Assembly: GCA_900545715.1 (NCBI GenBank)
Contig: URAJ01000002.1
Span: 83,939 to 147,938 of the forward strand
Direction: 5' to 3'
Length of the DNA stretch: 64,000 bases
Source: an uncultured Opitutales bacterium
GTDB lineage: Bacteria > Verrucomicrobiota > Verrucomicrobiia > Opitutales > Intestinicryptomonadaceae
Shown: positions 7,938-17,408 of the stretch, in pieces
Position numbering within the stretch: position 1 is the stretch's first letter
Layout: the number at the start of each line of letters is the position of its first letter
The notes under the pieces: model-generated
Database searches by the model: none
Seen by the model: only the letters and a program-made list of their open reading frames with translations
What the model was told of the DNA's origin: nothing
Translations under genes and position numbers: made by a program

Positions 7938-10889
7938 ATGAAATATAAACTCTCCATAATAATTTTATCTGTTTTATCTATTCTATCCATTCGCGCATTC
8001 GCCCAATATCCGTGGAAACCTTTCGGCAAAAATGTCCAAACCTCCATTTCAAGCGGCGGCGTATTGAAAATCCAAGGAAAAACGGGGGACTCCTCTGCCG
8101 GTTTTTCTGCCGAAGCAAAGCTAAAACCGGCGTCGTCTTATGCGCTTTCATTCTTGGTTTCGGGAAATTCGACGGGAGGTGCGATTATTTCAGGCACACA
8201 ATTTATAAACAAAACTTTCTCCCATACAGGAGGGCCGTTTGCCGAATGCCGAATGCTCTTTTCCACAACTGAAAATCCGACGCTAATCCAGTCAATTTTG
8301 CGCCTCGGCGGCTGGCAGACGAGCTCTTCTCTCGAATTTAAAGACGTTAAAATATCCGAATATCTTCCTGTATTGCAAAAATCCGACTTTCCGAAAATGT
8401 CGCCTTCGGAATGTATTAAAGACGGCATATACAAGTACGATTCGCAATGGCAAAACGGATACGACGTTTTCGACAAAGTCTCCGTCTCCTCCGGTACGTA
8501 TTTTAACGATAACCGCTGGGTGCTCCAAAAGGGAGAATCTGTGACTTTTGTATTTGAACCCTACAGATACAGACAGTCCGACGCGGAAATTGACGTTTCT
8601 ATATCCTACAACCCCTCGGGACTCCCACTACAAATCTCTGCTTCTGCCGACGGAAAAACTTTTCGGGAAGTCGCAGAAATTAAATCGTCCGGAAATTCCC
8701 TGAAACTTCCAAAAGATTTATTTCCGGCGGGGAAAATTTTTTTAAAGTTTAAAACTGTCGGCGAAAAAAACGGACAAATTCAAATAAACAAGCTCAACTA
8801 CCGCGCTCCTATAATAGGTACCGCCGCGGACGTTCAAAACAGGCTCGCCGGCGCATTTTATATTGGGCTTTCCGAAGATGTAAAATTAGACATCTCTTCC
8901 GCCGTCTGCGACTCTAAAGAAATAAGGCTTTTATTAAGCCCGGGCTCTAATGCGGAATTTTCGGCAGATATTGAACCTCTTGAAGGAAGCCCGTCAAAAC
9001 TGCGAGGGTTGCGCGCGAATCCAAACGAAAGCGGCGTCGTAAAAATCCCGTTACCGCTAAAACTTTCGGATTTGAAAAAAGTAAAAATTGCGGCAAAAGA
9101 TAAAAATTGGTCGGCAACCTACGAATCAAAGGAGTCAACACCCGCCCTCATTAAGCGCGACATTTACGGATTTAATTTATTCGATTCAGACCAGCTAAAA
9201 ATCTGGTCAACCCCCGCTGAAATAAAAATTTCAAGGGAATGCACTCCCCCTAAAAATACGGGGAAAGTTTTAAGCATTTCCGCCGCCGCAAACGACTGCG
9301 AATCGGCTCAAATTGTTTTTAGGGCAAAAAAATCAGGCAATTTAAAAATAGAAATATCCGACTTAAAAAATGCGGAAAGCGGCGCAAAAATTCCTGCTTC
9401 AAATATAGAGCTCTTTTGCGTGGGATACGTCCCCGTATCGCAGCCGACAGACATTCTTGGCGAGAAAAACGATTGGCCGGATCCGCTTTTTCCCATAAAA
9501 ACAGGGGAATTGAAAATAGAAAGGGGGAAAACCCAACCGCTTTGGATTAGATTCAACATACCTAAAAATACTCCCTCCGGGAATTACACAGGCACTCTAA
9601 AAATTGCCTTTGGAAATTTTTCAAAAAAAATTCCAGTGTCTGCAAAAATTTACGGATTTGAACTTCCGGATACCCCTGCCGTGCGATCCGCCTTTGGGGC
9701 TTTTGAAAGGGGATTTTTGCCTTTTTATAAAAATCCAAAAGCCGTCGCCGGAAAAGTGGACAGACAGATAAAAACAAAACTCTCAAAAGCTCACATATCC
9801 CCATATAACTCCATCGCGCCAAAATTCGACCTACAATACCCAAGCGGCGACAAATCAAAAACCCCGAAAGTTGTTTTCGACTGGAAGGAATTTGACGAGA
9901 AAACGCGCTCGCTAATTTCCGAATACCATGTAAACGCAATAAATCTTCGGGTTGCAGGTATAGGAGGCGGCACATTCCACGCCAGAACGCCCGCGCAAAT
10001 AAGGGGAATAAAGGAATCCGACCCGCGCTACGAAACAGTGCTTGCCGACTACCTCGGGCAGATTGACAGCCACTTGCGCGAAAACGGCTGGACCGGTATT
10101 TTTTACACATACACTTTCGACGAGCCTTCTGAAAAAGACTATCCTTTTGTAAAAAGAGAGCTCGACAAAATAAAAAAATACGCTCCCCATATAAAAGTAA
10201 TGCTCACAGAGCAGCCCGTAAAATATCTCGAAAATTCCGTTGATATATGGTGCCCCGTGACAGGCCAGCACTCGCCCGAGGACTGCAATAAACAGATAGA
10301 AAAAGGAAAAGAAATATGGTGGTACATATGCATGCAACCCCAAGCGCCCTATGCAGGCATATTTCTCGACCACCCCGGAATAGACTTGCGCGTATGGTTG
10401 TGGCAAAGCTTTAAGTACGGCGTAAACGGAATTTTAGTTTGGGATAGCACTTATATGAGCAGCAAAACCGCATATCCTGATTCCACCCAAAACACATATT
10501 TAGATCCAATGAGCTGGGCCACCGGATACGGCCTCCCCAAAAACGCAAAAAGCCCCTGGGGCAACGGCGATGGCAGGCTCTTTTATCCTCCGCAATCCAT
10601 GGCAAAAGGAGAGCTTGCTGACGACAAAGATGAGATAGTCGAAACAATCAGGCTTGAAATGCTGCGCGAAGGCATAGAAGACTACGAATACCTAAGCATT
10701 CTAAAAAAACTTATCGAAAAAAATGCCGATAAGCTCGACACCCCAAGCCGAGCGCGCTACAGCAAGCTGCTCGAGATTCCCGAAACCATTACGCACTCCA
10801 TGAAAGAGTTTTCATACGACCCCAAGTTTATCCGCGCCCATAGGGAAAAAGTCGCAAAAGCAATCGAAAAACTGCTTTTGATAAAATAG
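7938..10889 (+). CDS. Secreted GH123-type (DUF4091) glycoside hydrolase
   Basis: 983 residues with a signal peptide ending ISIRAFA (about residue 22). The first 400 residues are beta-rich and probably carbohydrate-binding, followed by a sandwich domain (about 410-580) and a TIM-barrel. The barrel carries the adjacent Asp728-Glu729 pair in FYTYTFDEPSE, which matches the D-E catalytic pair of GH123 N-acetyl-beta-galactosaminidases, and a DGRLFYPP...EGIEDYEYL tail typical of DUF4091/GH123_cat. GH123 enzymes use substrate-assisted catalysis on N-acetylhexosamine; the exact substrate here is not known. The gene is monocistronic and ends at a strong terminator. Confidence 0.8.
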   Translation: MKYKLSIIILSVLSILSIRAFAQYPWKPFGKNVQTSISSGGVLKIQGKTGDSSAGFSAEAKLKPASSYALSFLVSGNSTGGAIISGTQFINKTFSHTGGPFAECRMLFSTTENPTLIQSILRLGGWQTSSSLEFKDVKISEYLPVLQKSDFPKMSPSECIKDGIYKYDSQWQNGYDVFDKVSVSSGTYFNDNRWVLQKGESVTFVFEPYRYRQSDAEIDVSISYNPSGLPLQISASADGKTFREVAEIKSSGNSLKLPKDLFPAGKIFLKFKTVGEKNGQIQINKLNYRAPIIGTAADVQNRLAGAFYIGLSEDVKLDISSAVCDSKEIRLLLSPGSNAEFSADIEPLEGSPSKLRGLRANPNESGVVKIPLPLKLSDLKKVKIAAKDKNWSATYESKESTPALIKRDIYGFNLFDSDQLKIWSTPAEIKISRECTPPKNTGKVLSISAAANDCESAQIVFRAKKSGNLKIEISDLKNAESGAKIPASNIELFCVGYVPVSQPTDILGEKNDWPDPLFPIKTGELKIERGKTQPLWIRFNIPKNTPSGNYTGTLKIAFGNFSKKIPVSAKIYGFELPDTPAVRSAFGAFERGFLPFYKNPKAVAGKVDRQIKTKLSKAHISPYNSIAPKFDLQYPSGDKSKTPKVVFDWKEFDEKTRSLISEYHVNAINLRVAGIGGGTFHARTPAQIRGIKESDPRYETVLADYLGQIDSHLRENGWTGIFYTYTFDEPSEKDYPFVKRELDKIKKYAPHIKVMLTEQPVKYLENSVDIWCPVTGQHSPEDCNKQIEKGKEIWWYICMQPQAPYAGIFLDHPGIDLRVWLWQSFKYGVNGILVWDSTYMSSKTAYPDSTQNTYLDPMSWATGYGLPKNAKSPWGNGDGRLFYPPQSMAKGELADDKDEIVETIRLEMLREGIEDYEYLSILKKLIEKNADKLDTPSRARYSKLLEIPETITHSMKEFSYDPKFIRAHREKVAKAIEKLLLIK

Positions 10890-10908
10890 GTCATTGGCAA
10901 ACAACTAC

Positions 10909-10937
10909 AAAAAAAGCTCCCTTTCGGAGCTTTTTTT
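10909..10937. terminator. Bidirectional intrinsic terminator (GH123 gene / asd)
   Basis: A perfect 12-bp stem (AAAAAAAGCTCC / GGAGCTTTTTTT) with a 5-nt loop CTTTC. The U-tract serves the plus-strand GH123 gene and the complementary A-tract serves asd on the minus strand. Confidence 0.92.
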
Positions 10938-11028
10938 GTTTCGGCGCAAATGTAGATAGCGATACTTTTTGCGCTCTATGTTTTGCCGAGCTTTTTGCGC
11001 TCAGCGTGAAGATTATATACCAAATGCC

Positions 11029-12033
11029 TTATTTTACGAGGCATTCGGCAATTTGCACGGCATTCAGCGCCGCTCCCTTCCAGAGTTGGTCGCCCGCAAC
11101 CCAGAAAGACAGGCCGTTTTCAAAAGCCAAATCCTTCCTTATCCTGCCAACGCCGCATTTTACTTTGCGCTGGTACATCAAAGGCATCGGGTATTTTTTC
11201 TGCGAGACATCGTCGTCAAGCTCCGCTCCCGGGAAGGCGGCAATTACTTCGCGCGCCCTTTCTACGGATACGGGCTTCTCAAATTCGGCGTTTATCGCCA
11301 CGCTGTGCGCCCTCATTACGGGCACGCGCACGCATGTTGTGGAGCACAATACGTTCGGTACGCCCATTATCTTGCGCGTCTCGTTGAGCATCTTCATCTC
11401 TTCCTTCGTGTAGCCGTTATCGAGGAATACGTCAACATGGGGAATAACATTGAACGCAATCTGGTAGGGATACACTGAAACCGGCATTTCTTCGCCCTTC
11501 GCGAATGCGCGAACCTGGTTTTCGAGCTCCTGCATTGCTGCAACCCCCGTGCCGGAAACAGCTTGGTATGTAGCCGCAAAAAACCTCTTTAAGCCGAACT
11601 CCCTGTGGAGGGGGCAAAGAGCCATTAGGGAAATAGCAGTTGTGCAATTGGGGTTGGCAATAATGTTTTTGTGCGAAGCCAGCGCCTCGGGGTTGACTTC
11701 CGGCACAACGAGCGGAACTTCCGGATCCATGCGGAATGCGGAACTGTTGTCTATGGCTATGCATCCGCGTTTTGCCGCCTCCGGAACGAGAATCTTCGAG
11801 ACGCTCGCGCCGGCGGAAAAAATCGCGATGTCGAGGTTTTCGAAGCTCTCCGGTTTTGCCTCTTCCACCGTAAATGTTTGCCCATTGTGAGAAATTTTCT
11901 TGCCCGCGCTCCTCGCCGATGCCAAAAGTGTTAGTGAGGACATCGGAAAGTCTCTTGCAAAGAGAAGTTCTATGAGTTCTTGCCCGACCGCCCCGGTCGC
12001 GCCGACTATGCCTATTCTGTATTTCTTGTTCAT
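11029..12033 (-). CDS. asd: Aspartate-semialdehyde dehydrogenase
   Basis: NADPH-dependent reduction of aspartyl phosphate to aspartate semialdehyde, the branch point to lysine, diaminopimelate, threonine and methionine. I start it at the ATG at 12033 (334 residues) because GIVGATGAVGQE, the nucleotide-binding loop, then begins at residue 8 as in the family. The catalytic Cys130 is in ANPNCTT, followed by the YQAVSGTG segment; HSVAI carries the conserved His. The start codon overlaps that of the divergent L,D-transpeptidase gene. A TATAAT (12058-12053, minus strand) could be its -10, with no good -35. Confidence 0.95.
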   Translation of the reverse strand: MNKKYRIGIVGATGAVGQELIELLFARDFPMSSLTLLASARSAGKKISHNGQTFTVEEAKPESFENLDIAIFSAGASVSKILVPEAAKRGCIAIDNSSAFRMDPEVPLVVPEVNPEALASHKNIIANPNCTTAISLMALCPLHREFGLKRFFAATYQAVSGTGVAAMQELENQVRAFAKGEEMPVSVYPYQIAFNVIPHVDVFLDNGYTKEEMKMLNETRKIMGVPNVLCSTTCVRVPVMRAHSVAINAEFEKPVSVERAREVIAAFPGAELDDDVSQKKYPMPLMYQRKVKCGVGRIRKDLAFENGLSFWVAGDQLWKGAALNAVQIAECLVK

Positions 12034-12568
12034 GGATGATTTATCTAAAAAAATTATAGACGTTTGTAATGAATTAAAAGTATGCCCCACGCAACATTTA
12101 ATTTACGTTTCAATAGCTCTCCAAAAACTTTTTCTCTACAAAGGTGGTGTTTTAGAGAAAATCTACCAAGTTTCAACCTCGCGCAATCCGCCCAGTTGCA
12201 TTGAAAACTCTCTCGGAACGCCTACGGGCCTCCATAAAATCGACGGGAAAATAGGAGCCGGCGAGAAGCTCGGCACGGTTTTTAAAGGCCGAATCCCGCA
12301 CGGGCTTGTCTGTGAACAGCCGGAACAGGAACGCAAAAAAAACCTAATCACAACGCGCATTATGCGCCTTAGAGGCCTCCAAGACGGCGTAAACTGCGGC
12401 GGAAAAGTCGACACCTACAACCGTTTTGTGTATATCCACGGCACAAACCAAGAGGACAAGCTCGGCTCGCCAAACAGCCACGGCTGCGTTCTCCTCTCAA
12501 ATGCTGATGTCGCGGAACTTTTTGACCTTGTAGAGGACAATTCAATAGTATTTATTTCGGAAGAGTAA
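12032..12568 (+). CDS. YkuD-type L,D-transpeptidase without signal peptide
   Basis: 178 residues from the ATG at 12032. The YkuD fold is recognisable from LIYVSIALQKLFLYKGG to the catalytic motif: His136, Gly137 and S149-H150-G151-C152 (SPNSHGCVLL), with Cys152 as nucleophile. Such enzymes make 3-3 peptidoglycan cross-links or attach lipoproteins. This one has no signal peptide or anchor, so a cytoplasmic role, or an upstream start within asd antisense, must be considered. Its start shares two bases with the asd start; ntrC follows after 12 nt. Confidence 0.85.
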   Translation: MDDLSKKIIDVCNELKVCPTQHLIYVSIALQKLFLYKGGVLEKIYQVSTSRNPPSCIENSLGTPTGLHKIDGKIGAGEKLGTVFKGRIPHGLVCEQPEQERKKNLITTRIMRLRGLQDGVNCGGKVDTYNRFVYIHGTNQEDKLGSPNSHGCVLLSNADVAELFDLVEDNSIVFISEE

Positions 12569-12580
12569 GAGATTTTTCAG

Positions 12581-14002
12581 ATGCAAAGCGTTCTTATAGT
12601 TGACGACGAAAAACACACGCGCGACGGCCTTGTGGCTGCACTGGCCGACAATTACGATGTTCTCGCGGCGGCCAACGCCGACGAAGCCATAAAGCTACTC
12701 GACGCCGAAGAATTCGACGCCGTAATCACAGATTTCAGAATGTCGGGCAAATCCGGCCTAAGCGTAATCGACAAAGCCGCTTCCCTTCCCAACAAGCCCG
12801 CATGCATAATGCTCACGGCCTACGGCAATGTCGAGACGGCAGTCGAAGCGATGAAGCGCGGCGCGGCCGATTTCTTGTCCAAGCCGGTAGATGTTGACAA
12901 GCTTGAAAAAATTTTAAAAGACGCGCTCGACAAGCGGGAAGAAAAGCGCGCGGAAGAAAAAAAGATTCTCGAAAAGAACCGCGCTGAAGCGCAACATGCA
13001 AAAAAGCACATTCCTTCGGCGGTAGTAGCGGGAGCGCACTTTGAGCTTGGCGACATAATCGCCAACAGCCCCAAAATGCGCGAGGTTGTCGATCTCGCAA
13101 CGCAGGTTGCCCACTCGAAGGCGACTGTCACCCTCACTGGCGAGACGGGCACGGGCAAGGAGCTTATCGCAAACCTAATCCATACGTCTTCGCCGCGCGC
13201 TGAAAAGCCGTTTATACCTGTACACTGCGCCGCCATTCCCTCAAATCTCCTCGAAAGCGAGCTGTTCGGCTACGAAAAAGGCGCTTTTACCGGCGCCGTG
13301 AACCGCCGGATAGGCAGGTTTGAGGCGGCGGACGGCGGCACAATTTTTCTTGATGAAATTGGCGAAATTGACGCCACAACACAAGTAAAACTCCTCCGCT
13401 TCCTCGAAACGAGGACGCTCGAGCGCATTGGCGGCAACCAAAGCATTAAAGTTGACGTGCGGATAATCTGCGCGACAAACAAAGATCTTAAAACGCTCGC
13501 AGAAAAAGGGGAATTCAGGGCCGACCTCTATTATAGGCTCAATGTTGTAGAGATAAACATTCCGCCGCTGCGCGAGCACCCCAGCGACATTCCAAGCCTC
13601 CTTGACGCCTACTCAAAATATTTTGCCGATGAGAATTCGATGGAGCCTGTCGTATTTTCTGCCGACGCCGTATCTGTCTTAAAAAAATATCCGTGGCCGG
13701 GCAATATCAGGGAATTGCGCAATTTCTGCGAGAAAACAGTCGTGATGAGCCCCGTCCGTGAAATAACGGCGGACAGGCTCGAAGCACGCTTTAAAAACGC
13801 CGAACTTCCGCCGCGCCCCGCCGCCGCGCACGGCAATCTTCCGCAGCTTCCAATGCCTACAAAAAAAGAAAGCGAAGAGGCCCTTATAAAGCAGGCTCTC
13901 GAAGCCGCCGGAGGCAATAAAAGCAAAGCCGCGGAAATACTTGGCATAAGCAGGCGCACTTTGTACAGAAAGCTCTCATCGACTGATACCGGGAATCCTT
14001 AG
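12581..14002 (+). CDS. NtrC-family sigma-54-dependent response regulator
   Basis: 473 residues in three modules. The receiver domain (1-115) has the acidic pocket D8/D9, the phosphoacceptor D51 and K101. The AAA+ domain (about 155-390) has Walker A GETGTGKE (186-193), the sigma-54-contacting GAFTGA loop (233-238) and the Walker B FLDEIGE. The Fis-type helix-turn-helix at the C-terminus reads NKSKAAEILGISRRTLYRKL. It activates RpoN-dependent promoters when phosphorylated. No histidine kinase is adjacent, so its signal is unknown. Its 5' neighbour is the L,D-transpeptidase gene, 12 nt upstream. Confidence 0.93.
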   Translation: MQSVLIVDDEKHTRDGLVAALADNYDVLAAANADEAIKLLDAEEFDAVITDFRMSGKSGLSVIDKAASLPNKPACIMLTAYGNVETAVEAMKRGAADFLSKPVDVDKLEKILKDALDKREEKRAEEKKILEKNRAEAQHAKKHIPSAVVAGAHFELGDIIANSPKMREVVDLATQVAHSKATVTLTGETGTGKELIANLIHTSSPRAEKPFIPVHCAAIPSNLLESELFGYEKGAFTGAVNRRIGRFEAADGGTIFLDEIGEIDATTQVKLLRFLETRTLERIGGNQSIKVDVRIICATNKDLKTLAEKGEFRADLYYRLNVVEINIPPLREHPSDIPSLLDAYSKYFADENSMEPVVFSADAVSVLKKYPWPGNIRELRNFCEKTVVMSPVREITADRLEARFKNAELPPRPAAAHGNLPQLPMPTKKESEEALIKQALEAAGGNKSKAAEILGISRRTLYRKLSSTDTGNP

Positions 14003-14047
14003 TTTAACAATAAGCAAGCAGTCTTTCAATATTGGATATAAGAATGC

Positions 14048-14076
14048 AAAAAGCGCGGCATAAAACCGCGCTTTTT
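14048..14076. terminator. Bidirectional intrinsic terminator (ntrC-type gene / cstA)
   Basis: An 11-bp stem AAAAAGCGCGG / CCGCGCTTTTT around a 7-nt loop CATAAAA, between convergent genes, with T-runs in both orientations. Confidence 0.92.
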
Positions 14077-14080
14077 ATTA

Positions 14081-15547
14081 TCACTTTTCCCTGTCCAATT
14101 TTATGCGGTTCGTTGTCCCCCGCCTTCTGACAAGCGATGCCAATATCAATGTAAGCATTGCGGCTATCGCATAGGATACGTTTAAATCAAGACCAAAGCC
14201 AACCGGCCCACCGTGCTCGGGGGAAATCCACAATATGTACGATATGACAATAAATGTCATAAACATTGCAGGAACGAGCGCGACCCCTCCGTTTTTACCC
14301 TGTTTATATAGCCAAACGGCGGATGCGCTTAGGGTGGCTGCGGCAAGCACCTGATTGCCCCAGGCAAAATAATTCCAGAGCTGCGCAAACGTGCTGGCGC
14401 TCACATTCGACCACGCCAATAATAAAGATACCATAACTATAAGAGGCGTGCAAAGCACTATTCTCTTTGACAGTTTTTTTTGGGGGAAATCCAACATTTC
14501 CGCGAGGCTCATTCTCAGGCTCCTCATTGCGGTGTCTCCGGAGGATACGGCGAGGATTATTACACCCAACAAAGTTATCGAGCCAACCCACTCGCCCAAA
14601 AAATACTTTGCGATGTCCGAAAGCACCCAAGTTGCGTTTTCGTCCATTTTTTCAGGAAAGAGATTGTATATAGCAAGGCCGGCGGCGGCCCATATCATCG
14701 CAATTACCCCCTCTACTATCATCATTCCGTAAAAGGCAGACCTGCCCTGGCGCTCGGACTTCATCGTGCGCGCTATAATAGGCGATTGAGTCGCGTGGAA
14801 CCCGGAAATTATGCCGCAGGCAATCGTCACGAACAAGAGCGGTATCACCGGATGCCCGTTTTCCGCCGTCCACATTTTTTCTTTAAATGCGGCAGTTTCA
14901 GTCAAGACAAACGGATCTTTTGCCGCGTACGCTATCACCGCTACACATATGGCGAGAGTTCCAACGAGCAACAACGCCCCGAAAAGCGGATATATTTTGC
15001 CAATTATTTTATCTATCGGGAAAATCGTGGAACATATGTAATAAAAGAATATCGCAATCACGGCGAACCAGAATATCGGCACCTCCGGCATCATAGAGTC
15101 TATTATTTGAGCCGGAATATTCACAAAAACTGCAACCACAAGAAGCAGCAACAGCATCATGAATACGGAAAATATCCCGTAAAATTTATTTCCGAGATTC
15201 ATTCTTACGAGAGCCGGAAGATTTGCGCCCCCGTGGCGCATGGACATCATTCCCGATAGAAAATCGTGCGTAGCGCCGGCGATTACGTTGCCTATTGGAA
15301 TTACTACAAAAACGATAGTCCCAAACTTTATCCCGAGTATTACGCCTATTACGGGGCCTACACCCGCTATGTTTAAGAGTTGGATTAGCATATTCTTCCA
15401 ATGCGGAAGGCATACGTAGTCAACGCCGTCGTATTTTGCGACGGCGGGCGTCTGCCTGTCGTCGGGCGCAATCATTTTTTCTATAAACCGTCCGTAGGTC
15501 ATGTACCCTACGGCGAGCAAAATAATTCCGAGAAAGAATAGTGTCAT
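14081..15547 (-). CDS. cstA: CstA-family carbon-starvation / peptide or pyruvate transporter (short form)
   Basis: About 488 residues from the ATG at 15547 (an in-frame TTG lies 8 codons upstream). It has about 13 hydrophobic segments and the CstA signature early on: NIAGVGPVIGVILG, then GATHDFLSGMMSMRHGG. The Gram-negative CstA is near 700 residues; this matches the compact form of roughly 480-490. Family members import peptides or pyruvate during starvation. It stands alone between a terminator and the divergent crcB pair. Confidence 0.9.
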   Translation of the reverse strand: MTLFFLGIILLAVGYMTYGRFIEKMIAPDDRQTPAVAKYDGVDYVCLPHWKNMLIQLLNIAGVGPVIGVILGIKFGTIVFVVIPIGNVIAGATHDFLSGMMSMRHGGANLPALVRMNLGNKFYGIFSVFMMLLLLLVVAVFVNIPAQIIDSMMPEVPIFWFAVIAIFFYYICSTIFPIDKIIGKIYPLFGALLLVGTLAICVAVIAYAAKDPFVLTETAAFKEKMWTAENGHPVIPLLFVTIACGIISGFHATQSPIIARTMKSERQGRSAFYGMMIVEGVIAMIWAAAGLAIYNLFPEKMDENATWVLSDIAKYFLGEWVGSITLLGVIILAVSSGDTAMRSLRMSLAEMLDFPQKKLSKRIVLCTPLIVMVSLLLAWSNVSASTFAQLWNYFAWGNQVLAAATLSASAVWLYKQGKNGGVALVPAMFMTFIVISYILWISPEHGGPVGFGLDLNVSYAIAAMLTLILASLVRRRGTTNRIKLDREK

Positions 15548-15634
15548 AGAGGTGCGACGCGCTATTGCCAAAATTGGAATTGCGCGAAGTTTTTAGTCAA
15601 CTTTTCTGCGCGAGAGTTGTCAAGGATAATACTT

Positions 15635-16140
15635 ATGCCTTTCTTCGAAAAATATTTCGCGCGGGCAAGACTCGAAGTGCACTCGCTTGCTGTGGCGTGC
15701 GGGGGCGCATTTGGGGCTCTTGCAAGGTCGGTAGCAGACTGGCTATTTCGGATAATTTTCTATCTGTTTTAATATGCAATATTGCGGGCGCCTTCACGCT
15801 TTCCGCCGCGATTTCTTTTAGGGCGCAGAAAAATACGGAATTTGAAAATTTTATAGCCACAGGCTTTTGCGGCGGTCTTAGCATATTCGCTACATTCTCA
15901 AAAGTATCTGTGGGCTTTTTAAAAGACGGAGATTTCCTAAAATTCGCCCTTTTTGGAGCCACAAACCTATTTTTTTGCGTATGGGCTGTGTATCTTGCGG
16001 AGGCCGCAGTATCGAAAATTTTTCCAAGCCGGGGGAATGCGCTTAAAAACGATATGCTGAAAGAAGAATCAAAAAAATTGAGCATGCAAGAGCCGAAAAG
16101 CGGCAAAAATAAAAATTTTGGAGAAAACAAAAATATTTAG
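15635..16140 (+). pseudogene. crcB: Fluoride channel CrcB homologue 1, interrupted by a frameshift
   Basis: An ATG at 15635 behind AAGGA opens a frame with the CrcB N-terminal motif ACGGAFGALARSVADW, but it stops at TAA 15770-15772 after 45 codons. The rest of CrcB (LICNIAGAF, then ATGFCGGLSIFATFS, two more membrane helices and a Lys-rich tail) lies in the -1 frame and ends at 16140. The frames would join exactly if the run TTTT at 15767-15770 had one more T, giving FYLFLICNIAGAF. This is either a one-base loss in the genome or a homopolymer error. It normally would pair with the next gene. Confidence 0.8.
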
Positions 16141-16154
16141 GGGAGACGGTACGA

Positions 16155-16535
16155 ATGAGCCCATTATTTTACATATTCACAGTGGCTCTTGGCGGAGCGG
16201 GCGGCGCGCTATTTAGGGAATTTTTATCGCGTGAGCTAAACGGGCGCGCAAGATTCCCCGCCGGGACATTTACGGCAAATATGCTCGCGTCGTTTTTGAC
16301 TGGAATAGCAGTTGGGCTTCAAAATTTCGGGATTCTTCCCAAATCCGCATATCCGCTTGTAGATGTCGGTTTCTGCGCAACGCTCTCGACATTTTCGGCG
16401 CTCGCTTGGGAAATTGTTGAAATGATTAAATCAAAAAAATTTATGAGTGCAGCAATTTACGTTTCTGCGACTTTTGCATTCGGAATGGGCCTTTTTTTTA
16501 TTGCTTCGGAAATTTTGATAAAATGGAATTTTTGA
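16155..16535 (+). CDS. crcB: Fluoride ion channel CrcB/Fluc (second copy)
   Basis: 126 residues and four hydrophobic helices. Exports fluoride as a dual-topology dimer. Motifs: LGGAGGALFREFLSR, FPAGTFTANMLASF (the NxxxS pore segment) and VGFCATLSTFSALAWE (the TFSTF-like phenylalanine box). A strong Shine-Dalgarno GGGGAG precedes the ATG at 16155, 14 nt after the first crcB. Tandem crcB genes usually encode two antiparallel halves, so loss of copy 1 would matter unless this copy can homodimerise. Confidence 0.92.
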   Translation: MSPLFYIFTVALGGAGGALFREFLSRELNGRARFPAGTFTANMLASFLTGIAVGLQNFGILPKSAYPLVDVGFCATLSTFSALAWEIVEMIKSKKFMSAAIYVSATFAFGMGLFFIASEILIKWNF

Positions 16536-16958
16536 AAGAGCTATCCTTTACTCATCTTAGCATGCCTACTGAAATACTTACATTGCTTAAAAAACGGATA
16601 TCCCTTTATTTCTATATTATGGGCAATAAAAAATCGCTCAGCACTGCAATATTTAAAAATTTTCTTTTGTATCAACTCGCGCTTTAAGGTTTAGAAATTA
16701 CCGACAATTTTAATGAACATATTGAACTTTTTATTGATGAAAATTGTATTTGCCGTTGTTATTGGCGGCGTTGGTTTGTTTTCATTTACTTGAATTGCAT
16801 TTTTTGCAAAATGCCGCGCGCGGAAAACTTATAATTATATAATTTTATCCGTTTACACCGACTTCACTCTGCCGAAGATATAAAATTGCGAGCTTTTTTT
16901 AGTTACCAGCCCCGCAAAAGTATGGCGAAACAGAGTGCCACAGATGTTGGCGCCCTTT
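16536..16958. other. Intergenic region between convergent crcB and tsaE
   Basis: About 420 nt of A/T-rich sequence without a credible ORF. A perfect 7-bp hairpin GCATTTT-TTGC-AAAATGC sits at 16797-16814, but no U-tract follows it. No RNA gene recognised. Confidence 0.5.
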
Positions 16959-17408
16959 TTAATCGCAAAGCGATACGCAATGAAGCCCGTCGGGGCAAAT
17001 TGTCAGCTTTAGCCTTATGTCGGCGGGCGGAAGAGCCGCTTCGACGGCCTCCGGCCACTCCACGCAAAGAATCCTCGGAGACGGCGCGACCTCATCAAGG
17101 CAAAGCTCTTCCAATGCCTCTGGAGAGGAGAGCCTGTATGCGTCCATATGCAAAAATTTTCTGCCGTCCGGAAGATTGTATATCGAATAAATATTATATG
17201 AGGGGCTCTTTACTTTTTCAGCAACCCCCAATCCTTTAGCAATACCCTTTACAAAATTTGTCTTGCCGGTGCCAAGATCTCCCGAAAGCGTTATTGTTGC
17301 GTCCTTCGGGAGAGTTTTTGCGAACTCCGCGGCAAATTCCGCGGCGTCGGCTGCTGCGGAACTTTTAAATCCCGCACGCAACATGAGCATCGCCTCGTCA
17401 AATTTCAT
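16959..17408 (-). CDS. tsaE: tRNA threonylcarbamoyladenosine biosynthesis ATPase TsaE
   Basis: 149-residue P-loop protein that powers the TsaBD complex making t6A37 in ANN-decoding tRNAs. Walker A GDLGTGKT is at residues 43-50; VKSPSYNI matches the TsaE switch-like motif (VxSPTF) and HMDAYRL the HxDxYRL motif, followed by CVEWPE. The start overlaps the aminotransferase stop by 4 nt, so both are cotranscribed on the minus strand. Confidence 0.95.
   Translation of the reverse strand: MKFDEAMLMLRAGFKSSAAADAAEFAAEFAKTLPKDATITLSGDLGTGKTNFVKGIAKGLGVAEKVKSPSYNIYSIYNLPDGRKFLHMDAYRLSSPEALEELCLDEVAPSPRILCVEWPEAVEAALPPADIRLKLTICPDGLHCVSLCD

Noticed and set aside
10087..10128. GH123-type gene as inactive
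   Set aside because: The adjacent Asp728-Glu729 pair expected for GH123 is present, so no evidence of inactivation.
15548..15634. Fluoride riboswitch upstream of the crcB pair
   Set aside because: The conserved GGNGAUGG and CUGAUGRCUCCUA segments are absent.
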